DNA from: Bradyrhizobium sp.
GTDB lineage: Bacteria; Pseudomonadota; Alphaproteobacteria; Rhizobiales; Xanthobacteraceae
DNA length: 64,000 nt
Reading direction: 5' to 3'
Assembly (NCBI RefSeq): GCF_030646015.1
Contig: NZ_JAUSLT010000072.1
Span: forward strand, 17,393-81,392
This document shows, one piece after another, positions 1-8,798 of the stretch; within the stretch, counting starts at the first letter, position 1; every line of letters begins with the position of its first letter. Under the pieces are notes generated by a model. That model ran no database searches, was not told the origin of the DNA, and worked only from the letters and a program-made list of their open reading frames with translations. A program made the position numbers and the translations under genes.

Positions 1-159
1 CCCCTCGACCGAGCCCTCAACCGTGAGCTTGGCGCCGGTTTCCGACACGTCTTCCATCGTGCATTCGCGCCGCCAGGTGCCGTCGATGCCCATCATGTGC
101 GCGGAAAAACCGCGCTCAAAGATCACGCGTTCGCCCTTGCGCCGCTCGCTCGTCGCCAT
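1..159 (-). CDS. PilZ domain protein, N-terminal 53 codons (runs off window)
   Basis: The minus strand reads an ATG at 159 into a frame open to the window edge. The start MATSERRKGERV carries the two-arginine signature (RRKGER) that PilZ domains use to hold cyclic di-GMP. It is followed by a beta-rich stretch ending TMEDVSETGAKLTVEG, whose D-x-S-x-x-G pattern is the second PilZ motif. The visible portion fits a small single-domain PilZ protein, but the C-terminus is missing, so other domains cannot be excluded. It lies 90 bp downstream of the TsaE fusion gene on the same strand and may be co-transcribed. Binding of c-di-GMP is inferred from the family. Confidence 0.75.
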   Translation of the reverse strand, partial: MATSERRKGERVIFERGFSAHMMGIDGTWRRECTMEDVSETGAKLTVEGSVEG

Positions 160-249
160 TGATTTGCTCCGCCAAAGCCGCCACACCCCGGGCTTTCGGG
201 GCAGGCACTAAGCGCAGGTTAACGCGGGGGTGGCTAATAACCCGTAAAC

Positions 250-1758
250 CTACGGGCCCGGCGGCGGCACATGGGCGGCATACCACTCCCGAAGCGGCGC
301 CAGCACCGGGTGCGCCAGCGAACGGGTGAGATAGGTCCAGATCCGGGGCTGGTGCTTCAGATACTGCGGCTTGCCGTCGCGGCGGTTGAGCCGGGCAAAG
401 GTGCCGAGCAGCCGCGTGTTCCGCTGCGCCGACATGATGGCGTAGAGTTCGGCGAACTGGGCCGCGTCGAAGCTGCCGTCGGCCGCGCGCCGCGCCTTGA
501 TGTAGCGCGTCAGCAGCGCGAGTTCGAGCGCTTCGGGAACGTCGATCCGCGCATCCTGCAGCAGCGACACCAGATCGTAGCTGGCCGGTCCCATGACGGT
601 GTCCTGGAAGTCGATGATGCCGACCCGCGCAATGCCCTGGCGCTCGCCGAGCCAGATCAGGTTGGGCGAATGAAAATCACGCAGCACCCAGGTCTTGTCG
701 GCTGCCGCGGGCCTGGCGAGCAGATCGCGCCACATCGCGACGAATTCGGCGCTGACATCATCGGTCAGGACGGCGCCGCGATCCGGCAGATACCATTCGG
801 GCATCAGTCCGATCTCGACCAGCAGCGCATCGGTGTCGAAGAAGGGAATGGCGTAGGTGAACCCGGGCGCCAGCGGCAGTCTTTCCGGCAAGGGCTCGCG
901 ATGCAGTGCCACCAGCATGTCGGTCGCGGCCTCGTAACGATCCGCGATCGGCGCGGGCGGATCACCCTCGATGACGCCTTCGCCGCCGAAATCCTCGGTG
1001 ATCAGAAATCCGGCGTCGAGGTCGGCATGGTGGATGGCGGGCGCCGAGAAGCCGCGCTCGCGCAAGCCGTTGGCGATGGCGACGAACGGCTTGACGTTCT
1101 CGGCCAGATGCACGGCCGTGGCATAGGTCTTGCCGCCATCGGGCCGCCGCGGCGAGTTCATCAGGATCACGACGTCATCGTCGCGGATCAGCCGCGCATA
1201 GGAGCGGGTCGAGGCGTCGCCGGCCATGCGCCGGCGCTTGGCGTCGAGATGGCCGGCGCCGTCGAGAAACTGCCGCAGCGTCTTCAGCCGCGCGACCTGC
1301 GCGGCGGCCTTGCCGTAGCCGGTGATTTCGGCCGATCGTGCCGCCGAGCCCAGCGCCGGGCGATGGCTGAGCGCGATGTCGATGCGGTCTTCCGGCAGCG
1401 TACCGGCGGCCCGTTCCGGCCATTCGATCAGCACCACCGTGGCGTCCGGCAAGGGCGACAGCCCGATCTCCTCCAGTTCGATGGGATCGTTGACCCGGTA
1501 GAGATCGGCGTGAATCAGCGGAAACGGGGCGAGGTCGTAGCTTTGCGCCAGCGTGAAGGTCGGGCTTGGCACCTCCAGCGCGTCGTCGTCGGCGAGATAA
1601 CGGATCATGGCGCGCGCCGCGGCGGTCTTGCCGGCGCCGAGATCGCCCGAGAGGGTGATGAGGTCGCCGGGGCCGATCAGCAAAGCGAGGTCGGCCATCA
1701 AATGCGCCGTCGCGGTCTCGTTCGACAGCGCCAGCGAGAATGTGACGGGAGCGGTCAT
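250..1758 (-). CDS. tsaE: TsaE tRNA t6A ATPase fused to an aminoglycoside-phosphotransferase-like sugar kinase (AmgK type)
   Basis: This is a two-domain protein of 502 residues. Residues 1-150 are TsaE, the P-loop ATPase that works with TsaB and TsaD in making threonylcarbamoyladenosine at tRNA position 37; the Walker A is GDLGAGKT and the family motif SPTFTL is present. Residues from about 155 on are a choline/aminoglycoside-kinase fold with the catalytic loop LRDFHSPNLIWL and metal-binding IIDFQD. Stand-alone relatives (AmgK) phosphorylate the anomeric carbon of MurNAc/GlcNAc in peptidoglycan recycling. In many alphaproteobacteria the two genes are separate neighbours; here they are one frame with no internal stop. 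The start ATG overlaps the divL stop by 4 bp, which implies translational coupling. The kinase substrate is inferred. Confidence 0.88.
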   Translation of the reverse strand: MTAPVTFSLALSNETATAHLMADLALLIGPGDLITLSGDLGAGKTAAARAMIRYLADDDALEVPSPTFTLAQSYDLAPFPLIHADLYRVNDPIELEEIGLSPLPDATVVLIEWPERAAGTLPEDRIDIALSHRPALGSAARSAEITGYGKAAAQVARLKTLRQFLDGAGHLDAKRRRMAGDASTRSYARLIRDDDVVILMNSPRRPDGGKTYATAVHLAENVKPFVAIANGLRERGFSAPAIHHADLDAGFLITEDFGGEGVIEGDPPAPIADRYEAATDMLVALHREPLPERLPLAPGFTYAIPFFDTDALLVEIGLMPEWYLPDRGAVLTDDVSAEFVAMWRDLLARPAAADKTWVLRDFHSPNLIWLGERQGIARVGIIDFQDTVMGPASYDLVSLLQDARIDVPEALELALLTRYIKARRAADGSFDAAQFAELYAIMSAQRNTRLLGTFARLNRRDGKPQYLKHQPRIWTYLTRSLAHPVLAPLREWYAAHVPPPGP

Positions 1759-4262
1759 TCCGCGGCGTGACGATGCGCGGCCTGGTCGATCGGAAAGTCG
1801 CAGGTGACGGTCGTGCCCCTGCCGACGATCGAATCGACGCTCACCTTGCCACCGTGCAGCTCGACGAACGAGCGCACCAGCGACAGGCCGAGGCCGGCGC
1901 CGCGATGCTTCGAGCCGTTGGAATGACTCTCGAACCAGTCGAACACCTTGTCCTTGACGTCCGGCGGAATGCCCGGGCCGGAATCGGTCACGGTGAAGAC
2001 CACGCTGTGTTCGGTTCGCCGGGCGCTGAGGCCGACCGTGGCGTCCTGCGGAGAGAACCCGACGGCGTTGGCCAGCAGATTATACAACACCTGCACCACG
2101 CGGCGCTCGTCGCCGGTGAAGTTGCCGATGTTGGGATCGACGTCGACCTTGAGTTCGATGCGGTCGGTGGCGAGCCGGTCCTGGATGCCTTCGGCGGCGG
2201 CCTCGATGGTCTTGCGGATATCGATGGAGCCGAGATTGAGCGACATCGCGCCGGCGTCGATGGTGGCGAGATCGAGGATGTTGTTGATAATGGCGAGCAG
2301 CGCGTTGGTCGAGGCGGTGATGTAGCCGAGATATTCGGCTTGCTTCGGCATCAGCGGGCCGGTCACGGGGTCGGCGAGGAAATGCGCGAAGCCGATGATG
2401 GTGGTCAGCGGCGAGCGCAGCTCGTAGGACACGTGGTGGACGAAATCGACCTTCATCTGGTCGGCGGTCTCCAGCGCCTCGTTGCGCTCGCGCAGCGCGC
2501 GCTCGACATTCTCGGTGTCGGTGATGTCCTGGAAGGTCAGCATGGTGGCGCCGTCGGGCAGCGGCATGGTCATGCAGTCCAGCACGCTGCCGTCGTTGCG
2601 CTCCAGCTTCAGCGGCACCTCGACCCGGTTCTCGATCGCGGTGATGGCTTCGCGGATGGTCCGCCAGGCCGCTTCGTCGTCGAACAGCGGCTTGCACCAG
2701 CCTTCCACGGTCTCGATATGCGGCTGTTCGCGCAGCGCCTCGGGGGATAGCTTCCACATCTTGGCGAAAGCCGGATTGAACAACTGGGCGCGACCGTTGC
2801 TGCCGAACACCGCGACGGCTTCGGCGAGATTGTCGAGCGTTTCGCGCTGCACCCGGATCAGGCCGTCGAACCGCCGCGCCAGATCGAGGCTTTCGGTGAC
2901 GTCGTCGAACAGATAGGTGACGCCGCCTTCCGGATTGGGCGTGGTGACGACGCTGACGGCGCGGCCGTCGGGCAGGTACCAGGTGTCCTTTTCGGGCTCC
3001 ACCGCGCGGTAGGCCTCGTGCAGCTTGGCCTTCCAGGCCCGGAAATCCGGCTGTTCCGGAACTTTTCGCGCGGCGCGCAAACGATCCAGCACGCTGGAAT
3101 CATCGGGGTTGCTGTCGAGGAAGGCGCGGTCCAGGTCCCACAGCCGGCGGTAGGAATCATTGTAGAACGCCAGTCGCCGCTGGCCGTCGAACACCGCGAC
3201 GCCGGACGACAATTGATCGAGGGTGCGGCGATGCGCTTCCGCCATCCGCTCCAGCGCCGCGCGCAGCGCGGTGGCCTCGGAAGCGTCGATGGCGATGCCG
3301 GCGCTGCCGCTGCCGACATTCATCGCGCGCACATCGTAGATTCGGCGCTCGCCGCCGACCACGATCGGCAACCGCGCGGTGAAGCTTGATGCTTCCTTCA
3401 ACGCCCGGTCCATCGCGCCGCGGTCGTCGCTGTCGAGCAGTTCGAGGCCGCGATCGATCGCGTCGGCGACGCTGACGGCCTCGGTCGCCCGCGCATAGGC
3501 GGCATTGGCGTAGTTGAGACCGCCCTTGGCGCCTTTGGCCCAGATCGGCCAGGGTGCCGCGGCGGCGAAGCCGCGCAGCATCTCGGTTTCCTCGGACAGC
3601 GCCTTGTAGCGCAAATTGGTCTCCGCCAGTTCCCGGCGCAATCCGCCGAGTTCGCGAATCCGCACAATGGCTTGGCCGCCGATGGCGCGGCCCATGGCCT
3701 CCAGCGCGTGTCCGTTCGAGGTGGTGAGATTGATCAGAAAGCCTTCGCCGGCCTCGCGCAGCGCGTCGACCGCATGGTCCATCTGCAGCGCCGGCTCCGG
3801 CGGCAGCCAGGTTCCAAACGCCAGAATGCGCTGCGGCGAATCCTGCGCCATCAGCAGCGAGGTATCGCCTGATATTTGCGGGCGATTGTCGCCCGCGGCC
3901 CACGCGATCAGGATCTGGGGTTCGGCAAACAACAGCGCGCGCAGGCGGTCGGCCTGGACTTGCAGATCCCCGATGTCGGAGCGCAGCCGCGCCTCATTGG
4001 CTGCCGCGCGAACCCGGGTGCGCATCAACAGGATCGCGGCCACCACAGAAAAGCCGAGCAGCGCCAGTGCTGTGGCCAGGATCACGAATTCCTGGTGATC
4101 GAGATCGAGCCAGGCCACGATCGACTGAATGAAGGGCAATTCGCCGGCATAAGCGGGTGCTGCCGGCAGCAGTGCCGTCATGCCAAAGGCGATCAGGCCG
4201 TTACGTGCCAGTGAAGTGCACGACAGCAGGGTCCGACGCATCGCCACGATCACGCCCGACAT
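1755..4262 (-). CDS. divL: DivL-type PAS-domain histidine-kinase-like protein with Tyr in place of the H-box His
   Basis: The protein has about 835 residues: N-terminal hydrophobic segments near residues 14-40 and 58-82, a coiled region, at least two PAS domains (about 340-450 and 465-585), a dimerisation helix and an ATPase domain with N-box NLLANA, G1 DSGPGIP and G2 GAGLGLSLV. The H-box reads HHVSYELRSPL, so the phospho-acceptor His is Tyr (residue 613), as in Caulobacter DivL, which senses DivK~P and steers CckA/CtrA cell-cycle signalling. ATG at 4262 is preferred over a TTG at 4274 because a GGGG precedes it at normal spacing. The next gene downstream is tsaE, a common alphaproteobacterial neighbour. 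The DivL role is inferred from the substitution and architecture. Confidence 0.85.
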   Translation of the reverse strand: MSGVIVAMRRTLLSCTSLARNGLIAFGMTALLPAAPAYAGELPFIQSIVAWLDLDHQEFVILATALALLGFSVVAAILLMRTRVRAAANEARLRSDIGDLQVQADRLRALLFAEPQILIAWAAGDNRPQISGDTSLLMAQDSPQRILAFGTWLPPEPALQMDHAVDALREAGEGFLINLTTSNGHALEAMGRAIGGQAIVRIRELGGLRRELAETNLRYKALSEETEMLRGFAAAAPWPIWAKGAKGGLNYANAAYARATEAVSVADAIDRGLELLDSDDRGAMDRALKEASSFTARLPIVVGGERRIYDVRAMNVGSGSAGIAIDASEATALRAALERMAEAHRRTLDQLSSGVAVFDGQRRLAFYNDSYRRLWDLDRAFLDSNPDDSSVLDRLRAARKVPEQPDFRAWKAKLHEAYRAVEPEKDTWYLPDGRAVSVVTTPNPEGGVTYLFDDVTESLDLARRFDGLIRVQRETLDNLAEAVAVFGSNGRAQLFNPAFAKMWKLSPEALREQPHIETVEGWCKPLFDDEAAWRTIREAITAIENRVEVPLKLERNDGSVLDCMTMPLPDGATMLTFQDITDTENVERALRERNEALETADQMKVDFVHHVSYELRSPLTTIIGFAHFLADPVTGPLMPKQAEYLGYITASTNALLAIINNILDLATIDAGAMSLNLGSIDIRKTIEAAAEGIQDRLATDRIELKVDVDPNIGNFTGDERRVVQVLYNLLANAVGFSPQDATVGLSARRTEHSVVFTVTDSGPGIPPDVKDKVFDWFESHSNGSKHRGAGLGLSLVRSFVELHGGKVSVDSIVGRGTTVTCDFPIDQAAHRHAAE

Positions 4263-4455
4263 GGTTTGCCCCAAACCGCACGACTTTACGCCCGGCGCGC
4301 TTCAACCCGCCGTTCGCGAATCGAAAGACAATATCCCCAACGGGACTCGGGGGGTAAGAGTCCAGATCGTGAACGTGAATCGCATCGTAAAAAAATGCCG
4401 AACTAAATTTTTTCGACACGATTTTTATGAAAAGGCACCCGCTATTTTACGGAGT
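4263..4455. other. Intergenic divL upstream region
   Basis: This 193-bp gap between dut and divL is AT-richer than its surroundings, notably around 4380-4445. It must hold the end of the dut message and probably a divL promoter. I see no clear -35/-10 pair and no TTAA-N7-TTAA CtrA-type box. Confidence 0.4.
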
Positions 4456-4911
4456 CTAGCGGCCGGTCGAACCGAATCCGCCGGTGCCGCGATCGGTGGT
4501 GGAAAGCGTCGCCACGGGAACCAGCTCCGCCATGACCACAGCGGCAATCACCATCTGCGCGATGCGCTCGCCGCGCCGGATCGGGAACGGGGCATCGCCA
4601 TGGTTGATCAGGAGCACGCCGATCTCGCCGCGATAATCCGCATCGACGGTGCCGGGCGAGTTCAGCACGGTGATGCCGTGCTTGGCGGCAAGCCCGGAGC
4701 GCGGCCGGACCTGCGCCTCAAAGCCCGGCGGCAGCGCGATCGTCAGCGCGGTCGGGACCAGCGCGTATTTTCCGGGAGCGAGCACCATCGGCGCGCCTTC
4801 CGGCACCGCCGCCAGCAGGTCGAGCCCCGCGGCATGCGCGCTCTGATAGGCCGGCAGCGCCAGGCCCTCGCCATGCGGCAATTGCCGGATCTCGACTTTG
4901 ACTGAGCTCAC
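4456..4911 (-). CDS. dut: Deoxyuridine 5'-triphosphate nucleotidohydrolase (dUTPase)
   Basis: The enzyme hydrolyses dUTP to dUMP and pyrophosphate, keeping uracil out of DNA and supplying thymidylate synthesis. At 151 residues it has the usual trimeric dUTPase length. Motif 2 is [12 protein letters not shown], motif 3 contains [11 protein letters not shown] with the catalytic Asp, motif 4 is RGERIAQM, and the C-terminal P-loop-like motif 5 is [11 protein letters not shown], whose Arg/Phe close over the nucleotide. Its ATG overlaps the coaBC stop by 4 bp (ATGA). The coaBC-dut pairing is widespread in bacteria and suggests one transcript from the coaBC promoter. Confidence 0.96.
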   Translation of the reverse strand: MSSVKVEIRQLPHGEGLALPAYQSAHAAGLDLLAAVPEGAPMVLAPGKYALVPTALTIALPPGFEAQVRPRSGLAAKHGITVLNSPGTVDADYRGEIGVLLINHGDAPFPIRRGERIAQMVIAAVVMAELVPVATLSTTDRGTGGFGSTGR

Positions 4912-6329
4912 GAGGTTTTCTCCACAGTACGGGCAATCCGCGCCACCAGTTCGGTGGCGACTTGCTCTTTGCTCATGACCGGCCAGGAGTCGACCGCGAT
5001 CTCGCCGCCATCGCGGGTCAGCAGATGAACCGTGTTGCGGTCGCCGCCCATCACGCCGGTCGCCGGCGATACGTCATTGGCGACGATCCAGTCGCAGCCC
5101 TTGCGCGCGAATTTTGCTTTGGCATTGTCGATCAGGTGCTCGGTTTCGGCAGCAAAACCGATCACCAGCGGCGGGCGTTTTTCCCGCAGCTTCGAGATCG
5201 TCGCGAGGATGTCAGGATTTTCAACCAACTGCAGCGGCGGCATGCCGGCCGACGTCTTCTTCAGCTTTTGCTCGCCCGCATTGTCGACGCGCCAGTCGGC
5301 GACGGCGGCGGCGAAGATCGCGATATCCACCGGCAGCGACGCTTCGACCTGGGCCAGCATGTCGCGCGCGGACTCCACATGCTTCACGGTGACCCCCGCG
5401 GGATCGTCGAGGTCGACCGGTCCGGAGACCAGGATGACGTCGGCGCCGGCGGCCTGCGCCGCCGCGGCAATGGCAAAACCCTGTTTGCCGGAGGAGCGGT
5501 TGGCGATGTAGCGCACCGGATCGATCGGCTCGTGGGTGGGCCCTGCGGTGATCAGCACGCGTTTGCCGGCCAGCGGGCGCGGTTGTGGTGGCCGCAGAAA
5601 TTTCTCGGCGGCGGCCGCGATTTCCGTGGGCTCCGCCATACGGCCGACTCCGGCCTCGTTGGCTTCGGCCATCTCGCCGGCGTTGGGCCCGATCATGGCG
5701 ATGCCGTCGCGTTCGAGCTGTGCGACGTTGCGCCGGGTCGCGGCGTTGTTCCACATCAGGGGATTCATCGCCGGCGCCAGCAGGATCGGCCGGTTGGCCG
5801 CGAGCAGGATGGCGCTGGCGAGATCGTCGGCGTGGCCCTGCGCCATCTTGGCCATCAGGTCCGCGGTCGCGGGCGCCACCACGATGAGGTCGCAGTCGCG
5901 GCCGAGCCGGATATGGCCGGCGTCGAACTCGCTCGCGGCATCGAAAAGATCGGTGTAGGCGCGCTCGTTCGACAGCGCGCTGGCGGAAAGCGGCGTGACG
6001 AACTGCTGGGCGGCGCGGGTCAGCACGCAGCGGACGTGAATCTGCCGCTCCTTCAGCCGCCGGATCAGGTCCAGCGCCTTGTAGGCGGCGATACCGCCGC
6101 CGATGATCAGGGTGACGCGCGGCAGGCTGTGGATGGCGCGAGGCCCGCGATCCGCCGACGGCGCCTGGAGGACGGCCGGCGGCGTGGCGGGGATCGGCGA
6201 GGGGTAATGCGCCGCCTCGCGCAAAATCACCCGCACCTCGTCCTCGACCGATCGACCGTTGCGGGCGGCGCGCAACCGCAGCTCGTCCCGGATAGCGTCA
6301 TCGAGTTTTCGGATGGTCAGGCTGGCCAT
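4908..6329 (-). CDS. coaBC: Bifunctional phosphopantothenoylcysteine decarboxylase / phosphopantothenate-cysteine ligase with N-terminal ribbon-helix-helix domain
   Basis: CoaBC makes 4'-phosphopantetheine for CoA in two steps. The protein (473 aa) is longer than usual because residues 1-40 are a FitA/Arc-type ribbon-helix-helix: [18 protein letters not shown] then [19 protein letters not shown], the pattern of Fit/Vap antitoxin DNA-binding domains. A Pro-rich linker (42-66) joins it to the flavoprotein CoaC domain (69-245; GGGIAAYK, His139 in [12 protein letters not shown] with Asn189) and the CoaB ligase (about 252-470; [24 protein letters not shown]). The flap cysteine conserved in CoaC proteins is absent: the segment reads [15 protein letters not shown] 41-bp inverted repeat lies just upstream (6348-6388). 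Enzyme identity is secure; DNA binding by the N-terminal domain is inferred. Confidence 0.95.
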   Translation of the reverse strand: MASLTIRKLDDAIRDELRLRAARNGRSVEDEVRVILREAAHYPSPIPATPPAVLQAPSADRGPRAIHSLPRVTLIIGGGIAAYKALDLIRRLKERQIHVRCVLTRAAQQFVTPLSASALSNERAYTDLFDAASEFDAGHIRLGRDCDLIVVAPATADLMAKMAQGHADDLASAILLAANRPILLAPAMNPLMWNNAATRRNVAQLERDGIAMIGPNAGEMAEANEAGVGRMAEPTEIAAAAEKFLRPPQPRPLAGKRVLITAGPTHEPIDPVRYIANRSSGKQGFAIAAAAQAAGADVILVSGPVDLDDPAGVTVKHVESARDMLAQVEASLPVDIAIFAAAVADWRVDNAGEQKLKKTSAGMPPLQLVENPDILATISKLREKRPPLVIGFAAETEHLIDNAKAKFARKGCDWIVANDVSPATGVMGGDRNTVHLLTRDGGEIAVDSWPVMSKEQVATELVARIARTVEKTS

Positions 6330-6347
6330 GGGCGATATCCAGATAAA

Positions 6348-6388
6348 TTGATTGCAATGCTAGCATAAAATGCATGCATTGCAATCAA
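6348..6388. promoter_or_regulatory. 41-bp inverted repeat, putative operator of coaBC
   Basis: The left arm TTGATTGCAATGCTAGCAT (6348-6366) and the reverse complement of the right arm TTGATTGCAATGCATGCAT (6370-6388) match at 17 of 19 positions around an AAA centre. Each arm itself contains two short palindromes, ATTGCAAT and ATGCNNGCAT. The element begins in the ubiB stop codon and ends 18 bp before the coaBC ATG, so it must overlap the coaBC promoter or 5' end. It lacks the GC-rich stem and U-tract of a terminator. Ribbon-helix-helix regulators such as FitA bind long inverted repeats in their own promoters, which makes this the natural site for the N-terminal domain of CoaBC. Confidence 0.7.
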
Positions 6389-7959
6389 AGTTGACGGACA
6401 GCGAACAGGATCGCGATGAAGGTGCCTGCGATGATCCAGAGCGCCAGGGTGCGCGCGCGGTTCTTGCGGCCTTCGGATCGGCCCAGCGCTGCAATCGTCT
6501 CCGGCGACAGCGTAATGCCCTCCCGGGTCATGGTTTCCAGCTGCTCCAGCACCGCAACCGAGCGCGAGGCGATCGAGGGCAAGGCTCCCAGCACCCGGCC
6601 CAGCTCGCCGGCGCCGGCCGCAGCGCCTTGAATGCGTCCTACGGGTCCGAGATTGCGCTCGATCCATTCGCGAACCACGGGGTCGGCGACCTTCCAGATA
6701 TCGAGCTTCGGATCGAAGCCGCGCGCCACGCCCTCGACCACCACCATGGTCTTCTGCAGCAGGATCAGTTCGGGACGGGTTCGCATGTCGAACAGGCCGG
6801 TGACCTCGAGCAGCAGGGTCAACAGCTTCGCCATCGAGATTTCCTCGGCGACGCGGTTATGGATCGGCTCGCCGATGGCGCGGATCGCCTGCGCGAAATT
6901 CTCCACCGAGTGATGCGCCGGCACATAGCCGGCCTCGAAATGCACTTCGGCGACGCGGCGATAGTTGCGGGTGATGAAGCCCAGCAGAATTTCGGCGAGG
7001 AAGCGGCGCTCCTTCATGCCGAGCCGGCCCATGATGCCGAAATCGACCGCGACCAGCCGGCCGGCGTCATCGAGAAACAGATTGCCCGGATGCATGTCGG
7101 CATGAAAGAAGCCGTCGCGCAGTGCATGGCGCAGGAAACTCTGGATCACCTTGCGCCCGAGCTCGGGCAGGTCGACCTGCGATTGCTCCAGCCGCGCATG
7201 GTCGCTGAGCGCGATGCCGTCGATCCATTCCATCGTCAGCACATTGTGCGTGGTGCGGTCCCAGTCGACTGTGGGCACGCGAAAATCCGGATCGTCGCGG
7301 GTATTCTCCGCCATCTCGGAGAGTGCGGCCGCCTCCAGCCGCAGATCCATCTCCATCGCGACCGAGCGCGACATCGTATTGATGACCTCGATCAGCCGCA
7401 GCCGCCGGGCTTCGGCCGAATGCGCCTCGGCCTTGTGCGCGACGAAGAAAAAGTCGGCGAGGTCGCGGCGGAAACGCGCGGCGACGTCGGGCCGCAGCAC
7501 CTTGACCGCGACCGATGTGCGGACGCCGTCCCGCTCGGTTTCCGCGCGATGCACCTGCGCGATCGAGGCCGCGGCCACCGCGGGCCCAAAGCTCGCAAAC
7601 GCCTGCGCCACGCTGCGTTCCAGCGATGCCGCGATGACGGCTTCGGCCTCTTCCTGCGCAAACGGCGGCAGCCGATCCTGCAGGCTTTCCAGGTCGCGCG
7701 CCATGCTGGCGCCGACCACGTCGGGCCTGGTGGCGAGAAACTGTCCGAGCTTGAGATAGGCCGGCCCGAGCCGGGTCAGCGCGCGCGACAGCCGCGGGCC
7801 GGATTTGGCGCCGGGCCGCTCGATCAGCCGGGCGATGCGCAGCGCCAGCTGCCCCGGCGGCGGCACCAGCGAGGGATCGACCACGCTGAAGACGCCCTCG
7901 CGCGCGAACACGAAACCGGCGCGGGCCAGCCGCGCGATGTGGGTAAGTGCAGAAATCAC
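6385..7959 (-). CDS. ubiB: UbiB-type atypical kinase for ubiquinone biosynthesis
   Basis: UbiB belongs to the ADCK/ABC1 family of membrane-associated atypical protein-kinase-like ATPases that support the ubiquinone biosynthetic complex. The 524-residue product starts at GTG 7959 ([17 protein letters not shown]); its GTGA overlaps the ubiE TGA, and a longer frame upstream is only the shadow of ubiE. Family signatures are visible: the KxGQ-like motif [12 protein letters not shown], the Ala-rich segment with IAQVHRA, the catalytic [12 protein letters not shown] and the metal-binding DFG in AVDFGIMG. A hydrophobic C-terminal helix ([18 protein letters not shown]) would anchor it to the membrane. 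It follows ubiE in what looks like a two-gene operon; its own stop lies inside the inverted repeat preceding coaBC. Confidence 0.95.
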   Translation of the reverse strand: MISALTHIARLARAGFVFAREGVFSVVDPSLVPPPGQLALRIARLIERPGAKSGPRLSRALTRLGPAYLKLGQFLATRPDVVGASMARDLESLQDRLPPFAQEEAEAVIAASLERSVAQAFASFGPAVAAASIAQVHRAETERDGVRTSVAVKVLRPDVAARFRRDLADFFFVAHKAEAHSAEARRLRLIEVINTMSRSVAMEMDLRLEAAALSEMAENTRDDPDFRVPTVDWDRTTHNVLTMEWIDGIALSDHARLEQSQVDLPELGRKVIQSFLRHALRDGFFHADMHPGNLFLDDAGRLVAVDFGIMGRLGMKERRFLAEILLGFITRNYRRVAEVHFEAGYVPAHHSVENFAQAIRAIGEPIHNRVAEEISMAKLLTLLLEVTGLFDMRTRPELILLQKTMVVVEGVARGFDPKLDIWKVADPVVREWIERNLGPVGRIQGAAAGAGELGRVLGALPSIASRSVAVLEQLETMTREGITLSPETIAALGRSEGRKNRARTLALWIIAGTFIAILFAVRQL

Positions 7960-8717
7960 AAACGCCAGCCCGAATGCAACGCCACGATGCCGCCCGAAAA
8001 ACTCTGCCAGCTGGCGCGGGAAAAGCCGGCGGTGCGCATCATCTCGGCGAACGCATTCGGCTTGGGGAATTTCCGGATCGATTCGACGAGGTATTGATAG
8101 GAGTCGGCGTCGCCGGTCACGGCGCGGCCGAGCGGCGGAATCACCTTGAACGAAAACAGGTCGTAGATGCGATCGAGCCCGGGCATGTCGACGGCGGAGA
8201 ACTCGAGGCACAGAAATCGCCCGCCCGGCTTCAGCACCCGCCAGGCTTCGCTGAGCGCCAGATCGATCCGCGGCACGTTGCGGATACCGAACGCGATGGT
8301 GTAGGCGTCGAAGCTGCGATCCGGGAACGCCAGCGCCTCGGCATTGCCTTCGACGAACGACACCCGGTCGTCGAGATGCCGTGCCGCGGCGCGGGTGCGG
8401 CCGACCTCAAGCATGTCGGAATTGATGTCGCAGACGGTGGCCCGAAAGCCCGCGCCCGCCGCCCTGGCGGCGCGAAAGGCGATGTCGCCGGTGCCGCCGG
8501 CGACGTCGAGCAGCGCAAACGGCGTATCCGCGCGCGGCGGATTGAGCGCGTTGATCATCAGGTCCTTCCAGACCCGGTGCAGGCCGACCGACATCAGATC
8601 GTTCATCAGGTCGTAGCGCTGCGCCACGCTGTGGAACACGTCGTTCACCAGCGTCTGCTTGTCCCCGAGGGGGACGTCCCTGAAGCCAAAATGCGTGGTC
8701 TGGTCCGGTCGATCCAT
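7956..8717 (-). CDS. ubiE: Ubiquinone/menaquinone biosynthesis C-methyltransferase
   Basis: UbiE performs the SAM-dependent C-methylation of the benzoquinol ring in ubiquinone synthesis. It has 253 residues, normal for UbiE/COQ5. Motifs seen include [16 protein letters not shown] at the N-terminus, the SAM-binding [21 protein letters not shown]-like acidic loop TVCDINSDM, and the family signature [10 protein letters not shown] followed by [15 protein letters not shown]. It is transcribed divergently from mutM with an 81-bp gap that must hold both promoters, and is translationally coupled to ubiB downstream. Confidence 0.96.
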   Translation of the reverse strand: MDRPDQTTHFGFRDVPLGDKQTLVNDVFHSVAQRYDLMNDLMSVGLHRVWKDLMINALNPPRADTPFALLDVAGGTGDIAFRAARAAGAGFRATVCDINSDMLEVGRTRAAARHLDDRVSFVEGNAEALAFPDRSFDAYTIAFGIRNVPRIDLALSEAWRVLKPGGRFLCLEFSAVDMPGLDRIYDLFSFKVIPPLGRAVTGDADSYQYLVESIRKFPKPNAFAEMMRTAGFSRASWQSFSGGIVALHSGWRL

Positions 8718-8798
8718 CAGCTCTTCTCCGTCGCCGGACCATAGCGCGCCCGCCGCAATGGCGCTATCACGTCACGTCCTCAAGGTGAACGCCCCGGT

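Noticed and set aside
6348..6388. Reading the coaBC-upstream palindrome as an ubiB terminator
   Set aside because: The arms are AT-rich with internal palindromes and no U-tract follows on the minus strand; position and symmetry fit an operator better.
7960..8211. N-terminal extension of ubiB upstream of 7959
   Set aside because: The extra codons lie inside ubiE in another frame and show no family similarity; the GTG at 7959 overlaps the ubiE stop in the usual coupled way.
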